From: Hyphomicrobiales bacterium
GTDB taxonomy: Bacteria; Pseudomonadota; Alphaproteobacteria; Rhizobiales; JALURZ01
Direction: 5' to 3'
Assembly (NCBI GenBank): GCA_027058735.1
Contig: JALURZ010000022.1
Coordinates: 10,280 to 17,364, forward strand
DNA length: 7,085 nucleotides
In this document: positions 1 through 6,529 of the stretch, piece by piece
How the letters are laid out: the number at the start of each line of letters is the position of its first letter
How positions within the stretch are numbered: the stretch's first letter is position 1
Notes under the pieces: model-generated
Seen by the model: only the letters and a program-made list of their open reading frames with translations
The model's database searches: none
Told to the model about the DNA's origin: nothing
Program-made: the position numbers and the translations under genes

Positions 1-865
1 GCCTCAGATAGCGGAAATTCTGCGGCGTCAGGTCGGCGAGCGAAAGATCGCCCTCCGCGACGGTGTAGCCGCCGTCGAGCCGCTTGCGAAAGGTGAAGCC
101 CGGCGCCCAGGTGGCGATCTCCGGCGCGCCCGCAAGCGCGCTTGTGCGCAGGACCGAGGAGCGCACCGTCAGTTGCGGCAGGCAGACGCCGAGGCTGCGG
201 CAGAAGTGATACGACCATGCGCCGCCGGCCAGCACCGCGGAGGAACAGGCGATGCGGCCCTTTTCGGTGACCACGGCGCTGAGCCGCCCGGCGCTGGTCT
301 CGATGCCGCGCACGGCGCAGTTGGTCAGGATCGTCGCGCCGCGCGCTTGTGCCGCGCGTGCCAGTGCCGGGGCGGCCATTTGCGGCTCCGCGCGGCCATC
401 GCCCGGCGTATGCACGCCCCCCTCCCAGCGCCGCGCGGCACCGGGCAGCAGCCCGGCGATCTCGTCGGGGCCAACCAGGCGCGAAGGCAACTGGTGCTGC
501 CGTGCATGCTCCAGCCAGGTTTCGCGCTTCGCCAGCGCCCCCGGCGTGTCGGACAGATAGAGAATGCCGCATTGGCGAAAGCCGGTTTTCTCGCCGATGC
601 GCCGGTCCAGCCCGCGCCACAGCTTCAGGCTTTCAATCACCAGCGGCAATTCGCGCGGGTCGCGGCCCTGCTGGCGGCACCAGCCCCAGTTGCGCGAGGA
701 CTGCTCGCCGCCGATGATGCCTTTTTCGCACAACGTGACCGGAACACCGGCCTCCGCCAGAAAATAGGCCGCCGCCGCGCCGATGATGCCGCCGCCGATG
801 ATCGCCACCGCGCATTTGTCCGGCGGGGCCGTGTCCGAAGGGACGGGGTCGGGTTTCGGGGCCAT
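1..865 (-). CDS. FAD-dependent oxidoreductase, DadA/DAO superfamily (partial, C-terminus beyond left edge)
   Basis: The frame is open from an ATG at 865 down to base 1, giving 288 visible residues of a family usually about 400-440 long. It is an FAD-dependent amine or amino-acid oxidoreductase of the DAO (D-amino-acid dehydrogenase/glycine oxidase) superfamily. Near the N-terminus is the dinucleotide-binding loop GGGIIG (residues 24-29), with Glu47 at the end of the second strand, where the ribose of the FAD adenosine is bound. SSRNWGW (56-62), DGRAEP (156-161) and GGAWS (214-218) are further family motifs. A GAGG Shine-Dalgarno (complement of 871-874) lies 5 nt before the ATG and fixes the start. 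There is no signal peptide or obvious membrane helix, so a cytoplasmic or peripheral enzyme is inferred. The substrate cannot be read from this part; D-amino acids, sarcosine-like amines or gamma-glutamylputrescine are all possible. It is divergent from the small membrane-protein gene at 978. Confidence 0.88.
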   Translation of the reverse strand, partial: MAPKPDPVPSDTAPPDKCAVAIIGGGIIGAAAAYFLAEAGVPVTLCEKGIIGGEQSSRNWGWCRQQGRDPRELPLVIESLKLWRGLDRRIGEKTGFRQCGILYLSDTPGALAKRETWLEHARQHQLPSRLVGPDEIAGLLPGAARRWEGGVHTPGDGRAEPQMAAPALARAAQARGATILTNCAVRGIETSAGRLSAVVTEKGRIACSSAVLAGGAWSYHFCRSLGVCLPQLTVRSSVLRTSALAGAPEIATWAPGFTFRKRLDGGYTVAEGDLSLADLTPQNFRYLR

Positions 866-934
866 CGATGCCTCAGTGATCGTGGGCGTTATTCGCAACC
901 GCGATTAGACAATGCCACGGGGCTGTGGAAAACT

Positions 935-961
935 GAAACCGGGCCCGCGGAAACCGTGCCC
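935..961. repeat. Tandem near-repeat in the divergent intergenic region
   Basis: GAAACCGGGCCC (935-946) recurs as GAAACCGTGCCC (950-961), a 12-bp direct repeat with one mismatch and a 15-bp period. It ends just before the ribosome binding site of the 71-residue protein. It could be a paired binding site or a simple slippage duplication; nothing decides between them. The rest of the gap (866-977) holds a short CCAC/GTGG stem (915-928) and no clear promoter. Confidence 0.5.
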
Positions 962-963
962 CC

Positions 964-970
964 AAGGGGA
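964..970 (+). promoter_or_regulatory. Ribosome binding site deciding the start of the 71-residue protein
   Basis: AAGGGGA lies 7 nt before the ATG at 978. An in-frame ATG at 912 would add 22 residues rich in Pro, Gly, Lys and Arg but has no comparable site, so 978 is preferred. Confidence 0.6.
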
Positions 971-977
971 TGATCAC

Positions 978-1193
978 ATGGCGTTGACGAAAAAACAACG
1001 GCGCATATTCCTGGCGGTGTCGCTGGTGTGCATCTTGTGCGCCATCGCCCTCGCCATGGTCGTCTATGGCATGGTGTTCTCGTTCAGCCGGTCGAAAATC
1101 GTGGCCAGCCTGGCTGTCGCCGCCGCCCTTGGCGTCATTGGCGTGGTGTTTGGGCTGCTGCTGAAAAAGACCCGCCGGGCCGGCGCCGGGTGA
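978..1193 (+). CDS. Small membrane protein with two predicted helices, unknown function
   Basis: A 71-residue hypothetical protein. The cytoplasmic-looking N-terminus is basic (KKQRR, residues 5-9). A first hydrophobic helix spans about 10-33, a short loop (FSFSRSK, 34-40) follows, and a second helix spans about 42-63. The C-terminus is basic (KKTRRAGAG). Both ends positively charged implies both face the cytoplasm, with a helical hairpin in the inner membrane. An AGGGGA site at good spacing supports ATG 978. The KKQRR plus hydrophobic stretch plus FSFSRS resembles the N-terminal anchor of the haem chaperone CcmE, but the haem-binding His domain is absent. It is convergent with xerC, with only 7 bp between the two stops. 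I do not recognise the family. The hydrophobic pattern and ribosome binding site make a real gene likely. Confidence 0.62.
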   Translation: MALTKKQRRIFLAVSLVCILCAIALAMVVYGMVFSFSRSKIVASLAVAAALGVIGVVFGLLLKKTRRAGAG

Positions 1194-1200
1194 GCCTGGT

Positions 1201-2172
1201 TCAGGCCCTGGGATGGGCCTTGCGGTATTGCCGGCGCAGATGGTCCTTGTCGATCTCGGTATAGACCTGGGTCGTCGACAGGCTGGCGTGGCCGAGCAGT
1301 TCCTGGATCGTGCGCAAATCTCCCCCCGCCGACAACAGGTGGGTGGCGAAGCTGTGGCGCAGCGCGTGGGGGGTCGCGGTATCGGGAAGATCGAGCGCGC
1401 CTCTCAGGCGCTGCATGAGAAGCTGTATGTTGCGCGCATTGAGGCGGCCGCCGCGCACGCCGATGAAAAGCGGGCTGTCTGGTCCCAGCGCCACCGGGCA
1501 GAGCGCGAGATAATGCGCAATGGCCTCGCGCGCGGCGGGCAGAACCGGCACGAGGCGCGTCTTGCCCCCCTTGCCGGTCACCCGCATGGTATCCGCGCCC
1601 GGGGCGATGGGTGCATCTTTCCGGTCGAGATCGAGAGCTTCTGAAATGCGCAGGCCACAGCCATAAAGCAGGATCAGAACGGCGGTATCGCGCGCCATGA
1701 CCCAGGCCTGCGTCTCAGCGCCCGCGCCTGCCGGTTCGGTTTGAATCACGTCCCTTGCCGCATCAATGGACAGGGCCTTGGGCAGCGGGCGGGAGACCTT
1801 CGGCATCCGCACCGAACCCAGGGCCGCGTTTTCCAGCACGCCGCTGCGCTGCAGAAAGCCGAACAGCGAGCGAATGGTGGACAGCGCGCGGGCGAGCGAG
1901 CGGCCCGACGCGCCGCCATTGCGCCGGCGTGCGAAAAACGCGCGAAAATCCGCAGCCTTCAGCGATTGCAGATCACCGAGGCCCGCCGGCCCGCCAAGAT
2001 GCTCGAACAAAAAGGCGGTGAACTGGTCGATATCGCGCTGATAGGCTTCCATGGTCTTGGCCGCCAGCCGGCGTTCGGAACGCAGATATTCGAGCCATGC
2101 GGCGATCTCGCGCGCCGCGCGCGCCTGTGTGTAGAGTTCAAAGCGGCGGGTCGTGGGCGGCGCGGCGGTCAT
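1201..2172 (-). CDS. xerC: Tyrosine recombinase XerC
   Basis: A 323-residue site-specific recombinase. With XerD it resolves chromosome dimers at dif during division, under FtsK control. The N-terminal SAM-like core-binding domain is at about 19-115 (TMEAYQRDIDQFTAFL is typical). The catalytic domain follows from about 130 with the full active site visible: Arg175 (GCGLRISEAL), Lys201 (TGKGGKTR), His269 and Arg272 (PHALRHSFATHLL), His295 (ELLGHASLSTTQVYT) and the nucleophile Tyr304. The wording LRTIQELLGHASLSTTQVYT favours XerC over XerD. Length is slightly above the approximately 300 residues of enteric XerC because of an N-terminal tail and an insertion near 147-158. It starts 4 bp after the tal stop, so the two are presumably cotranscribed. 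There is no strong Shine-Dalgarno, which suggests translational coupling. It is not a phage or integron integrase: no attachment site or phage genes are nearby. Confidence 0.95.
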   Translation of the reverse strand: MTAAPPTTRRFELYTQARAAREIAAWLEYLRSERRLAAKTMEAYQRDIDQFTAFLFEHLGGPAGLGDLQSLKAADFRAFFARRRNGGASGRSLARALSTIRSLFGFLQRSGVLENAALGSVRMPKVSRPLPKALSIDAARDVIQTEPAGAGAETQAWVMARDTAVLILLYGCGLRISEALDLDRKDAPIAPGADTMRVTGKGGKTRLVPVLPAAREAIAHYLALCPVALGPDSPLFIGVRGGRLNARNIQLLMQRLRGALDLPDTATPHALRHSFATHLLSAGGDLRTIQELLGHASLSTTQVYTEIDKDHLRRQYRKAHPRA

Positions 2173-2176
2173 GAGG

Positions 2177-2833
2177 TCAGGTGATGGTCTGTCCGGTTTT
2201 CTTCCAGTCGGCGAGAAACGCGTCCAGTCCCCTGTCGGTCAGGGGATGACGCGCCAGGGCACGCAGCACCCCGGGCGGCACGGTGGCCACATCGGCCCCC
2301 ATCAGGGCGGAGCGCCTGACATGATCGTCACTGCGGATCGAGGCGGCCAGGATCTCGGTTTTGAGATCACCGTAATTATCGTAGATCGTACGGATATCGC
2401 CGATCAGCGCCATGCCGTCCTCGCCGATATCGTCGAGCCGGCCGATGAACGGCGAGATGAAACTCGCCCCCGCCTTGGCCGCCAGCAGCGCCTGATTGGC
2501 GCTGAAGCACAAGGTGACATTGACCATGGCGCCCTCGCGGCTGAGCGCCCGGCAGGCCTTCAGCCCGTCCCAGGTCAGCGGCACCTTGATTGCCACATTG
2601 CTTGCGATTGCCCGCAGCACGGCGGCTTCGGCGAGCATGCCGTTTGTATCCCTCGCGGCCACTTCCGCGCTGACCGGCCCGGCGACCAGGGCGCAGATCT
2701 CGGCGATCACCTCCTTGAAATCGCGCCCCGATTTGGCGATCAGCGACGGGTTGGTGGTGACGCCATCGAGCAGGCCGGTATCGGCGAGTTCGCGGATTTC
2801 GGCCACATCCGCGGTATCAACAAAAAACTTCAT
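2177..2833 (-). CDS. tal: Small transaldolase (TalC/FSA family)
   Basis: A 218-residue class I aldolase of the small transaldolase family, a TIM barrel. It moves a dihydroxyacetone unit from fructose 6-phosphate or sedoheptulose 7-phosphate to aldose phosphates in the cytoplasmic pentose phosphate pathway. The Schiff-base lysine is Lys83 (VAIKVPLT), matching Lys85 of E. coli FsaA. Also seen are Asp6 (FVDTADV), TTNPS (26-30) and SPFIGRLDD (127-135). Two diagnostic positions point to transaldolase and not fructose-6-phosphate aldolase: Glu57 where FsaA has Gln59, and Phe129 where FsaA has Tyr131. The ATG at 2833 (MKFFVDTADV) matches the family N-terminus; the open frame continues 29 codons upstream, but that part is basic and unlike the family. 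The ribosome binding site is weak. Automatic pipelines may label it fsa. It is followed 4 bp later by xerC and is divergent from priA. Confidence 0.93.
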   Translation of the reverse strand: MKFFVDTADVAEIRELADTGLLDGVTTNPSLIAKSGRDFKEVIAEICALVAGPVSAEVAARDTNGMLAEAAVLRAIASNVAIKVPLTWDGLKACRALSREGAMVNVTLCFSANQALLAAKAGASFISPFIGRLDDIGEDGMALIGDIRTIYDNYGDLKTEILAASIRSDDHVRRSALMGADVATVPPGVLRALARHPLTDRGLDAFLADWKKTGQTIT

Positions 2834-2899
2834 GGGAATCCAGGCCCCCGTTGCAATCACCGCGGATCGTGCGCCCGCACGAAACCGCTCCCTTGTTGT

Positions 2900-2921
2900 A
2901 GTGCGGCACGGTTGCCACACT
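2900..2921. promoter_or_regulatory. Inverted repeat in the tal-priA divergent region, candidate operator or leader hairpin
   Basis: The arms are AGTGCGGCA (2900-2908) and TGCCACACT (2913-2921) with a 4-bp centre CGGT. The arms are complementary at 8 of 9 positions. It ends 7 bp before the priA ATG at 2929, and lies 67 bp upstream of the tal start on the other strand. It may be an operator serving either gene or a hairpin in a priA leader. No regulator is identified and no clear -35/-10 pair was found in the gap. Confidence 0.4.
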
Positions 2922-2928
2922 CTTAATC

Positions 2929-5145
2929 ATGAACAGCGATTCGATGCCACGCTCCAAGGATGACCGCATTCGCGGCACCGGCCAGGCCCCGGTGCTGCTG
3001 CCGCTGGCGCTGGATACGCCCTACACGTATCTGGTGCCCGAGGGAATGGCGGTGGGGCCGGGCGATTTTGTGCGCGTGCCGCTGGGTCCGCGCGAGCGCA
3101 TCGGCGTTGTCTGGGGACTGGGAGAAGACCCGCAGGCCGATCCCGTCGATCCCGCCAAACTGCGCGAAATCTCAGAAATCTATGATACGCCGCCGCTGGT
3201 CGGCGACCATTTGCGGTTCATCGACTGGGTGGCGGTCTACACGATGGCGCCACGCGGATCGGTGCTGCGCATGACGATGCGGGTGCCGGCGGCACTCGGG
3301 CGCCCGCCGACCCGCGCAGGGGTGATATATGGCGGCGCGGACCCGGAACGCCTGACGCCCCAGCGCGCGCGGGTGCTGGAGATCGCCAGGGACGGTCTGG
3401 CCCGCTCGACCGGCGATCTGGCGCGGGAAGCCGACGTCACATCGTCGGTCGTGCGCGGGCTGATCGCAGCGGGCGCGCTCAGCGCGGTTGATCTGCCGGC
3501 GCTGGACCCTTTTGGCGTGCCTGATCCCGGTCTGCCCGGCGCAAGGCTGACCGGTGAACAGGCCGGCGCGGCGGCGATACTCCGCGATGCGGTGCGGAAA
3601 AACAGCTTCAGCGTGACCCTGCTCGATGGCGTGACCGGGTCGGGCAAGACGGAGGTTTATTTCGAGGCCATGGCGCAGGCCCTGCGCAGGGGCGTTCAAT
3701 CGCTGGTGCTGCTCCCGGAAATCGCGCTGACGCCTGATTTCATGGCCCGTTTCGAGGCCCGTTTCGGCACCGCGCCCGCCGCCTGGCACTCGGCCATGAA
3801 ACCGCGCCAGCGCGAACGGGTCTGGCGCGCGGTCATTTCCGGCGATGCCCGCATCGTCGTCGGCGCCCGTTCCGCCCTGTTCCTGCCGTTCCGCTCGCTC
3901 GGCCTGTTGATCATCGACGAAGAACACGAAGCCGCGTTCAAGCAGGAAGACGGCGTCGTCTATCATGCCCGCGATATGGGTGTGGTGCGCGGGCAGATCG
4001 GCGAATTCGCCGTGGTTCTGAGTTCCGCGACCCCGTCCCTTGAAAGCCTCAACAATGCTGAAGCAGGCCGCTATGCCCATGTGCGCCTGAAGGAGCGCCA
4101 CGGAGCCGCCGTCCTGCCGGATGTGCGGCTGATCGATATGCGCAAACAGAAACTGCCGGCGACCCGCTGGCTGTCGGCGCCGGTGATGGCGGCCCTGAGC
4201 GCGCGCATTGAAGCCGGCGAGCAATCCCTGCTGTTTCTCAACCGGCGCGGCTATGCGCCCCTGACCCTGTGCCGCAAATGCGGGTTTCGCCTGGAGTGCC
4301 CCGATTGCGATGCCTGGCTGGTGGAGCACCGCTTTCGCGGCGAACTGATGTGCCATCATTGCGGGTTGCGCACGCCGGTGCCGGCCACATGCCCGTCATG
4401 CGGCGCTGAAGACAGCCTGGCTGCGTGCGGTCCCGGCGTCGAGCGCCTCGGCGAAGAGGTCAGGGAGGCATTTCCCGGTGCCCGTATCGAAATCCTGTCG
4501 AGCGATCTGGTGCGCACGGCCCAACTGCGCGGCCTGCTCCAACAGATCGCGCACGGCGCGGTCGATATCGTCATCGGCACGCAACTGGTGGCCAAGGGGC
4601 ACCACTTTCCGCATTTGACCCTGGTGTGCGTGGTCGATGCCGATATCGGTCTGGGGCAGGGCGATCCGCGCGCCGCGGAGCGCACCTATCAGTTGCTGCG
4701 CCAGGTGGCGGGGCGGGCGGGCCGCGCGGAAAAGCCCGGCGAAGCGCTGATCCAGACCTATCTGCCGGAGCATCCGCTGATGCGCGCGCTGGTGGCGCGT
4801 GAGCGCGAGGTGTTCTTTTCCCGGGAACGCGCCATGCGCGAGGCCGCCGGGCTGCCGCCCTATGGCCGGCTGGCGAGCCTGATCGTTACCGGGCGCGACG
4901 AGCGCGAGACGGCCGGCTATGCAAACGGCCTTGCCCGCGCCGCGCCGCCGGCAGAAGGCGTGCGGGTGCTGGGGCCGGCTCCCGCCCCCATCGGCCTCAT
5001 CCGTGGCCGCCACCGCTACCGACTGCTGGTCAAGGCGCGCCGCGATGTCAATATCCAGGCGTTTCTGCACGCCTGGCTCGATGGCCGCCAGCCGCGCGGC
5101 TCGCTGCGCCTCAAGATCGATGTCGATCCCTATAGTTTTTATTGA
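2929..5145 (+). CDS. priA: Primosomal protein N', replication-restart helicase PriA
   Basis: A 738-residue superfamily 2 DNA helicase that recognises stalled forks and D-loops and directs reloading of the replicative helicase. Domains in order: 3'-DNA-end-binding domain at about 20-115 (VLLPLALDTPYTYLVP, then GDFVRVPLGPRERIGVVWG); winged-helix region at about 140-195; helicase lobe 1 with Walker A GVTGSGKT (234-241), LLPEIALTP (261-269), Walker B DEEH (330-333) and SATPS (366-370); lobe 2 with FLNRRGYAP (436-444), GTQLVAKGHHFP (550-561) and QVAGRAGR (592-599). The zinc-binding insertion is intact, with Cys448, 451, 457, 460, 475, 478, 488 and 491. The C-terminus DVDPYSFY is typical of the family. 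Length is normal. No Shine-Dalgarno precedes ATG 2929 or the alternative in-frame ATG at 2944, so the exact start is uncertain by five residues. It is divergent from tal and convergent with the membrane gene at 5204. Confidence 0.97.
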   Translation: MNSDSMPRSKDDRIRGTGQAPVLLPLALDTPYTYLVPEGMAVGPGDFVRVPLGPRERIGVVWGLGEDPQADPVDPAKLREISEIYDTPPLVGDHLRFIDWVAVYTMAPRGSVLRMTMRVPAALGRPPTRAGVIYGGADPERLTPQRARVLEIARDGLARSTGDLAREADVTSSVVRGLIAAGALSAVDLPALDPFGVPDPGLPGARLTGEQAGAAAILRDAVRKNSFSVTLLDGVTGSGKTEVYFEAMAQALRRGVQSLVLLPEIALTPDFMARFEARFGTAPAAWHSAMKPRQRERVWRAVISGDARIVVGARSALFLPFRSLGLLIIDEEHEAAFKQEDGVVYHARDMGVVRGQIGEFAVVLSSATPSLESLNNAEAGRYAHVRLKERHGAAVLPDVRLIDMRKQKLPATRWLSAPVMAALSARIEAGEQSLLFLNRRGYAPLTLCRKCGFRLECPDCDAWLVEHRFRGELMCHHCGLRTPVPATCPSCGAEDSLAACGPGVERLGEEVREAFPGARIEILSSDLVRTAQLRGLLQQIAHGAVDIVIGTQLVAKGHHFPHLTLVCVVDADIGLGQGDPRAAERTYQLLRQVAGRAGRAEKPGEALIQTYLPEHPLMRALVAREREVFFSRERAMREAAGLPPYGRLASLIVTGRDERETAGYANGLARAAPPAEGVRVLGPAPAPIGLIRGRHRYRLLVKARRDVNIQAFLHAWLDGRQPRGSLRLKIDVDPYSFY

Positions 5146-5203
5146 CGCGCGGCCCCCTGCTCGCGTGCGATCTGAGAGGGTTTGCGCTCCCTGGGGCAAA
5201 AAC

Positions 5204-5605
5204 TCACGCCGGCACCAAACTCGCCCGTTCGCCGAGCGCGTAGCGCGCCACATCGGTTACGTCGAAGGCGAGGGACACGACCATCGTCGCCAGCAAGACC
5301 CATATCACCTGGCGATAGGGCGCGGTGATAGCCGCATCCTTGAGCCGGCCCCACAGATAGACCGCAAGCGGCGTCCAGAACACGACATGCACGATGCCCA
5401 GAAGCCGCACCAGGCCGATCCGGTAGAACAGCCATTGCATGACGGCGAAAACAGCCAGATTGGTCAGCAGGATGACCAGCGCATCGCGGCGGGTCGCTTT
5501 TGAAAACGCCAGCACCACCAGCGTCACCACGATTGCCGCGCTCATCCACAAGACCCACAGCCGTATCCAGCCGGGCTGTGTCGCAAGGGCTTCATCGAAG
5601 GTCAT
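5204..5605 (-). CDS. Hypothetical integral membrane protein, four predicted helices
   Basis: A 133-residue protein I do not recognise. Hydrophobic segments are at about 14-35, 43-61, 65-86 and 98-118, with a short soluble N-terminus and a C-terminal tail (DVTDVARYALGERASLVPA). Basic residues (KATRR, 36-40) follow the first helix, which places that loop in the cytoplasm and so suggests an N-out, C-out fold in the inner membrane. The stretch IVHVVFWTPLAVYLWG in helix 3 is the most distinctive part. The start at 5605 is chosen because GGAGAG (complement of 5614-5619) lies 8 nt upstream; the frame continues 22 codons further, but that part is Arg/Pro-rich and lacks a comparable site. It is convergent with priA (58-bp gap, only a weak 4-bp stem, no clear terminator) and divergent from the TVP38-family gene. 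No catalytic motif is seen. Confidence 0.75.
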   Translation of the reverse strand: MTFDEALATQPGWIRLWVLWMSAAIVVTLVVLAFSKATRRDALVILLTNLAVFAVMQWLFYRIGLVRLLGIVHVVFWTPLAVYLWGRLKDAAITAPYRQVIWVLLATMVVSLAFDVTDVARYALGERASLVPA

Positions 5606-5675
5606 GGATAACTCTCTCCGGTTTTTTGGCGGGGCGCGCCTGGCGGGCGTCGGGTTTTTTCGCATTTGCACGCGT

Positions 5676-5707
5676 TTGGCGCGCGCATGCCGCGCTCAGG
5701 GTATATG
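5676..5707 (+). promoter_or_regulatory. Weak candidate promoter for the TVP38-family gene
   Basis: TTGGCG (5676-5681) and TATATG (5702-5707) resemble -35 and -10 boxes, but the 20-bp spacer is longer than usual, so this is tentative. The surrounding divergent gap (5606-5751) also has two T6 tracts (5622-5627 and 5655-5660), 33 bp apart, and two TGGCGGG copies 14 bp apart (5627 and 5641). Confidence 0.2.
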
Positions 5708-5751
5708 ATGCGATGGAAACGCGGCATTGTCGTGATCGCCGGGCTGGAACC

Positions 5752-6417
5752 ATGAAGACAACGACCCTCATCAAATTCTTCTTCGGCGTTGTGATCGCCG
5801 TGGCGATTGTGTCGTTCGGCTTGTGGGGCGCCGCGGCCGGGCTGCCCTGGTCGATGCCCGATACCGGGGCGCTGCGCCAGTGGTTCGCGGAGCTTGGGCC
5901 CTGGGGACCGGCCGCGGTGATCGCGCTGATGATGGCGGCAATCCTGTTCAGCCCTATTCCCAGCGCCCCCATCGCGCTGGCCACCGGCGCGATCTACGGG
6001 CATTTCTGGGGCACGATCTATGTCCTCGCCGGTTCGCAGGCCGGCGCGCTCGCCGCCTTCGCCATAGCGCGGTATCTGGGCTATGAGGTGCTGCATCACT
6101 GGTTTGGCGAACGGCTGAAAAGCGGGCTTGCGGGGTCTCAGAATTTCCTGATGTGGAGCGTGTTCGCCAGCCGGCTCCTGCCGTTCATTTCATTCGATAT
6201 CGTGAGCTATGCGGCGGGCCTGACGGTGCTGTCCTTCTGGCGCTTCGCGCTGGCCACTCTGGCGGGCATCGTTCCTGCCAGTTTTCTGCTGGCGCATTTC
6301 GGCAGCGAGCTGGTGGCGCAGGAATCGAACCGTATCCTGATCGCCGTGGGCCTGCTCGGCGTCTTTACCGCGCTGCCATTTGCGGTGAGCTATCTTGCCC
6401 GGTTGAAGGCGAAATAA
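5752..6417 (+). CDS. TVP38/TMEM64 family (VTT domain, DedA-like) membrane protein
   Basis: A 221-residue inner-membrane protein of the SNARE-associated/VTT superfamily. An N-terminal helix spans about 6-28. The VTT domain follows at about 50-185, with the family pattern visible: FSPIPSAPIALATGAIYG (66-83), the glycine-spaced GSQAGALAAFAIARYLG (94-110), then ASRLLPFISFDIVSYAAG (139-156) and FRFAL-like FWRFALATLAGIVPASF (162-178). A last helix spans about 195-215. These re-entrant-loop Pro and Arg motifs are shared with DedA proteins and with eukaryotic TMEM41B/VMP1, which move or scramble lipids. Lipid transport here is an inference from that relationship. ATG 5752 is chosen because it gives a normal N-in signal-anchor; an in-frame ATG at 5713 would add 13 polar residues. 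The ribosome binding site is weak (CTGGAA). It points the same way as atpH but is 238 bp from it, so cotranscription is doubtful. Confidence 0.9.
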   Translation: MKTTTLIKFFFGVVIAVAIVSFGLWGAAAGLPWSMPDTGALRQWFAELGPWGPAAVIALMMAAILFSPIPSAPIALATGAIYGHFWGTIYVLAGSQAGALAAFAIARYLGYEVLHHWFGERLKSGLAGSQNFLMWSVFASRLLPFISFDIVSYAAGLTVLSFWRFALATLAGIVPASFLLAHFGSELVAQESNRILIAVGLLGVFTALPFAVSYLARLKAK

Positions 6418-6434
6418 CCCCGCCGGCCCGGGCG

Positions 6435-6470
6435 TTGCGGCGATTTGAGCCGAACGCGCAAATTCCGCAG
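6435..6470 (+). repeat. Imperfect hairpin downstream of the TVP38-family gene
   Basis: TGCGG (6436-6440) and ATTTG (6443-6447) pair with CAAAT (6459-6463) and CCGCA (6465-6469), leaving a CG/T bulge and an 11-nt loop. It begins about 18 bp after the stop codon. No U-tract follows, so it is not a canonical Rho-independent terminator. It could protect the 3' end of the transcript or be coincidental. Confidence 0.4.
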
Positions 6471-6529
6471 AACACGCTGGCCACGGCACGTGTTGCATGG
6501 CACAATCGGGTATGTTAGAGGGAGGCGCG

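Noticed and set aside
173..973. A 266-codon plus-strand frame opposite the FAD oxidoreductase
   Set aside because: The minus strand encodes a clear FAD-binding protein with GGGIIG, GRAEP and GGAWS motifs; the plus frame has none and is composition-driven.
1201..2172. xerC as part of an integrative element or integron
   Set aside because: The sequence wording is that of housekeeping XerC, it is coupled to tal, and no attachment site, direct repeat, gene cassette or phage gene is present.
2153..2926. A 257-codon plus-strand frame opposite tal
   Set aside because: It is antisense to a complete transaldolase with all active-site residues and has no ribosome binding site or domain.
3172..4359. 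A 395-codon open frame on the minus strand inside priA
   Set aside because: It is antisense to an intact, fully motif-bearing priA. Long antisense frames are expected in GC-rich DNA, and its composition (rich in Ala, Gly, Arg, Gln, His) shows no domain.
5146..5203. A bidirectional terminator between priA and the convergent membrane gene
   Set aside because: The only pairing is a 4-bp AGGG/CCCT stem with no adjoining T-tract, which is too weak to call.
4396..5253. A 285-codon minus-strand frame across the priA 3' end
   Set aside because: It is a shadow of priA codon bias, low in recognisable motifs, and it overlaps the end of the better-supported 5204-5605 gene in another frame.
6498..6514. 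A sigma-54-like promoter (TGGCAC upstream of the leader ORF)
   Set aside because: The -24 half matches, but the required GC of the -12 element is missing at the correct spacing.
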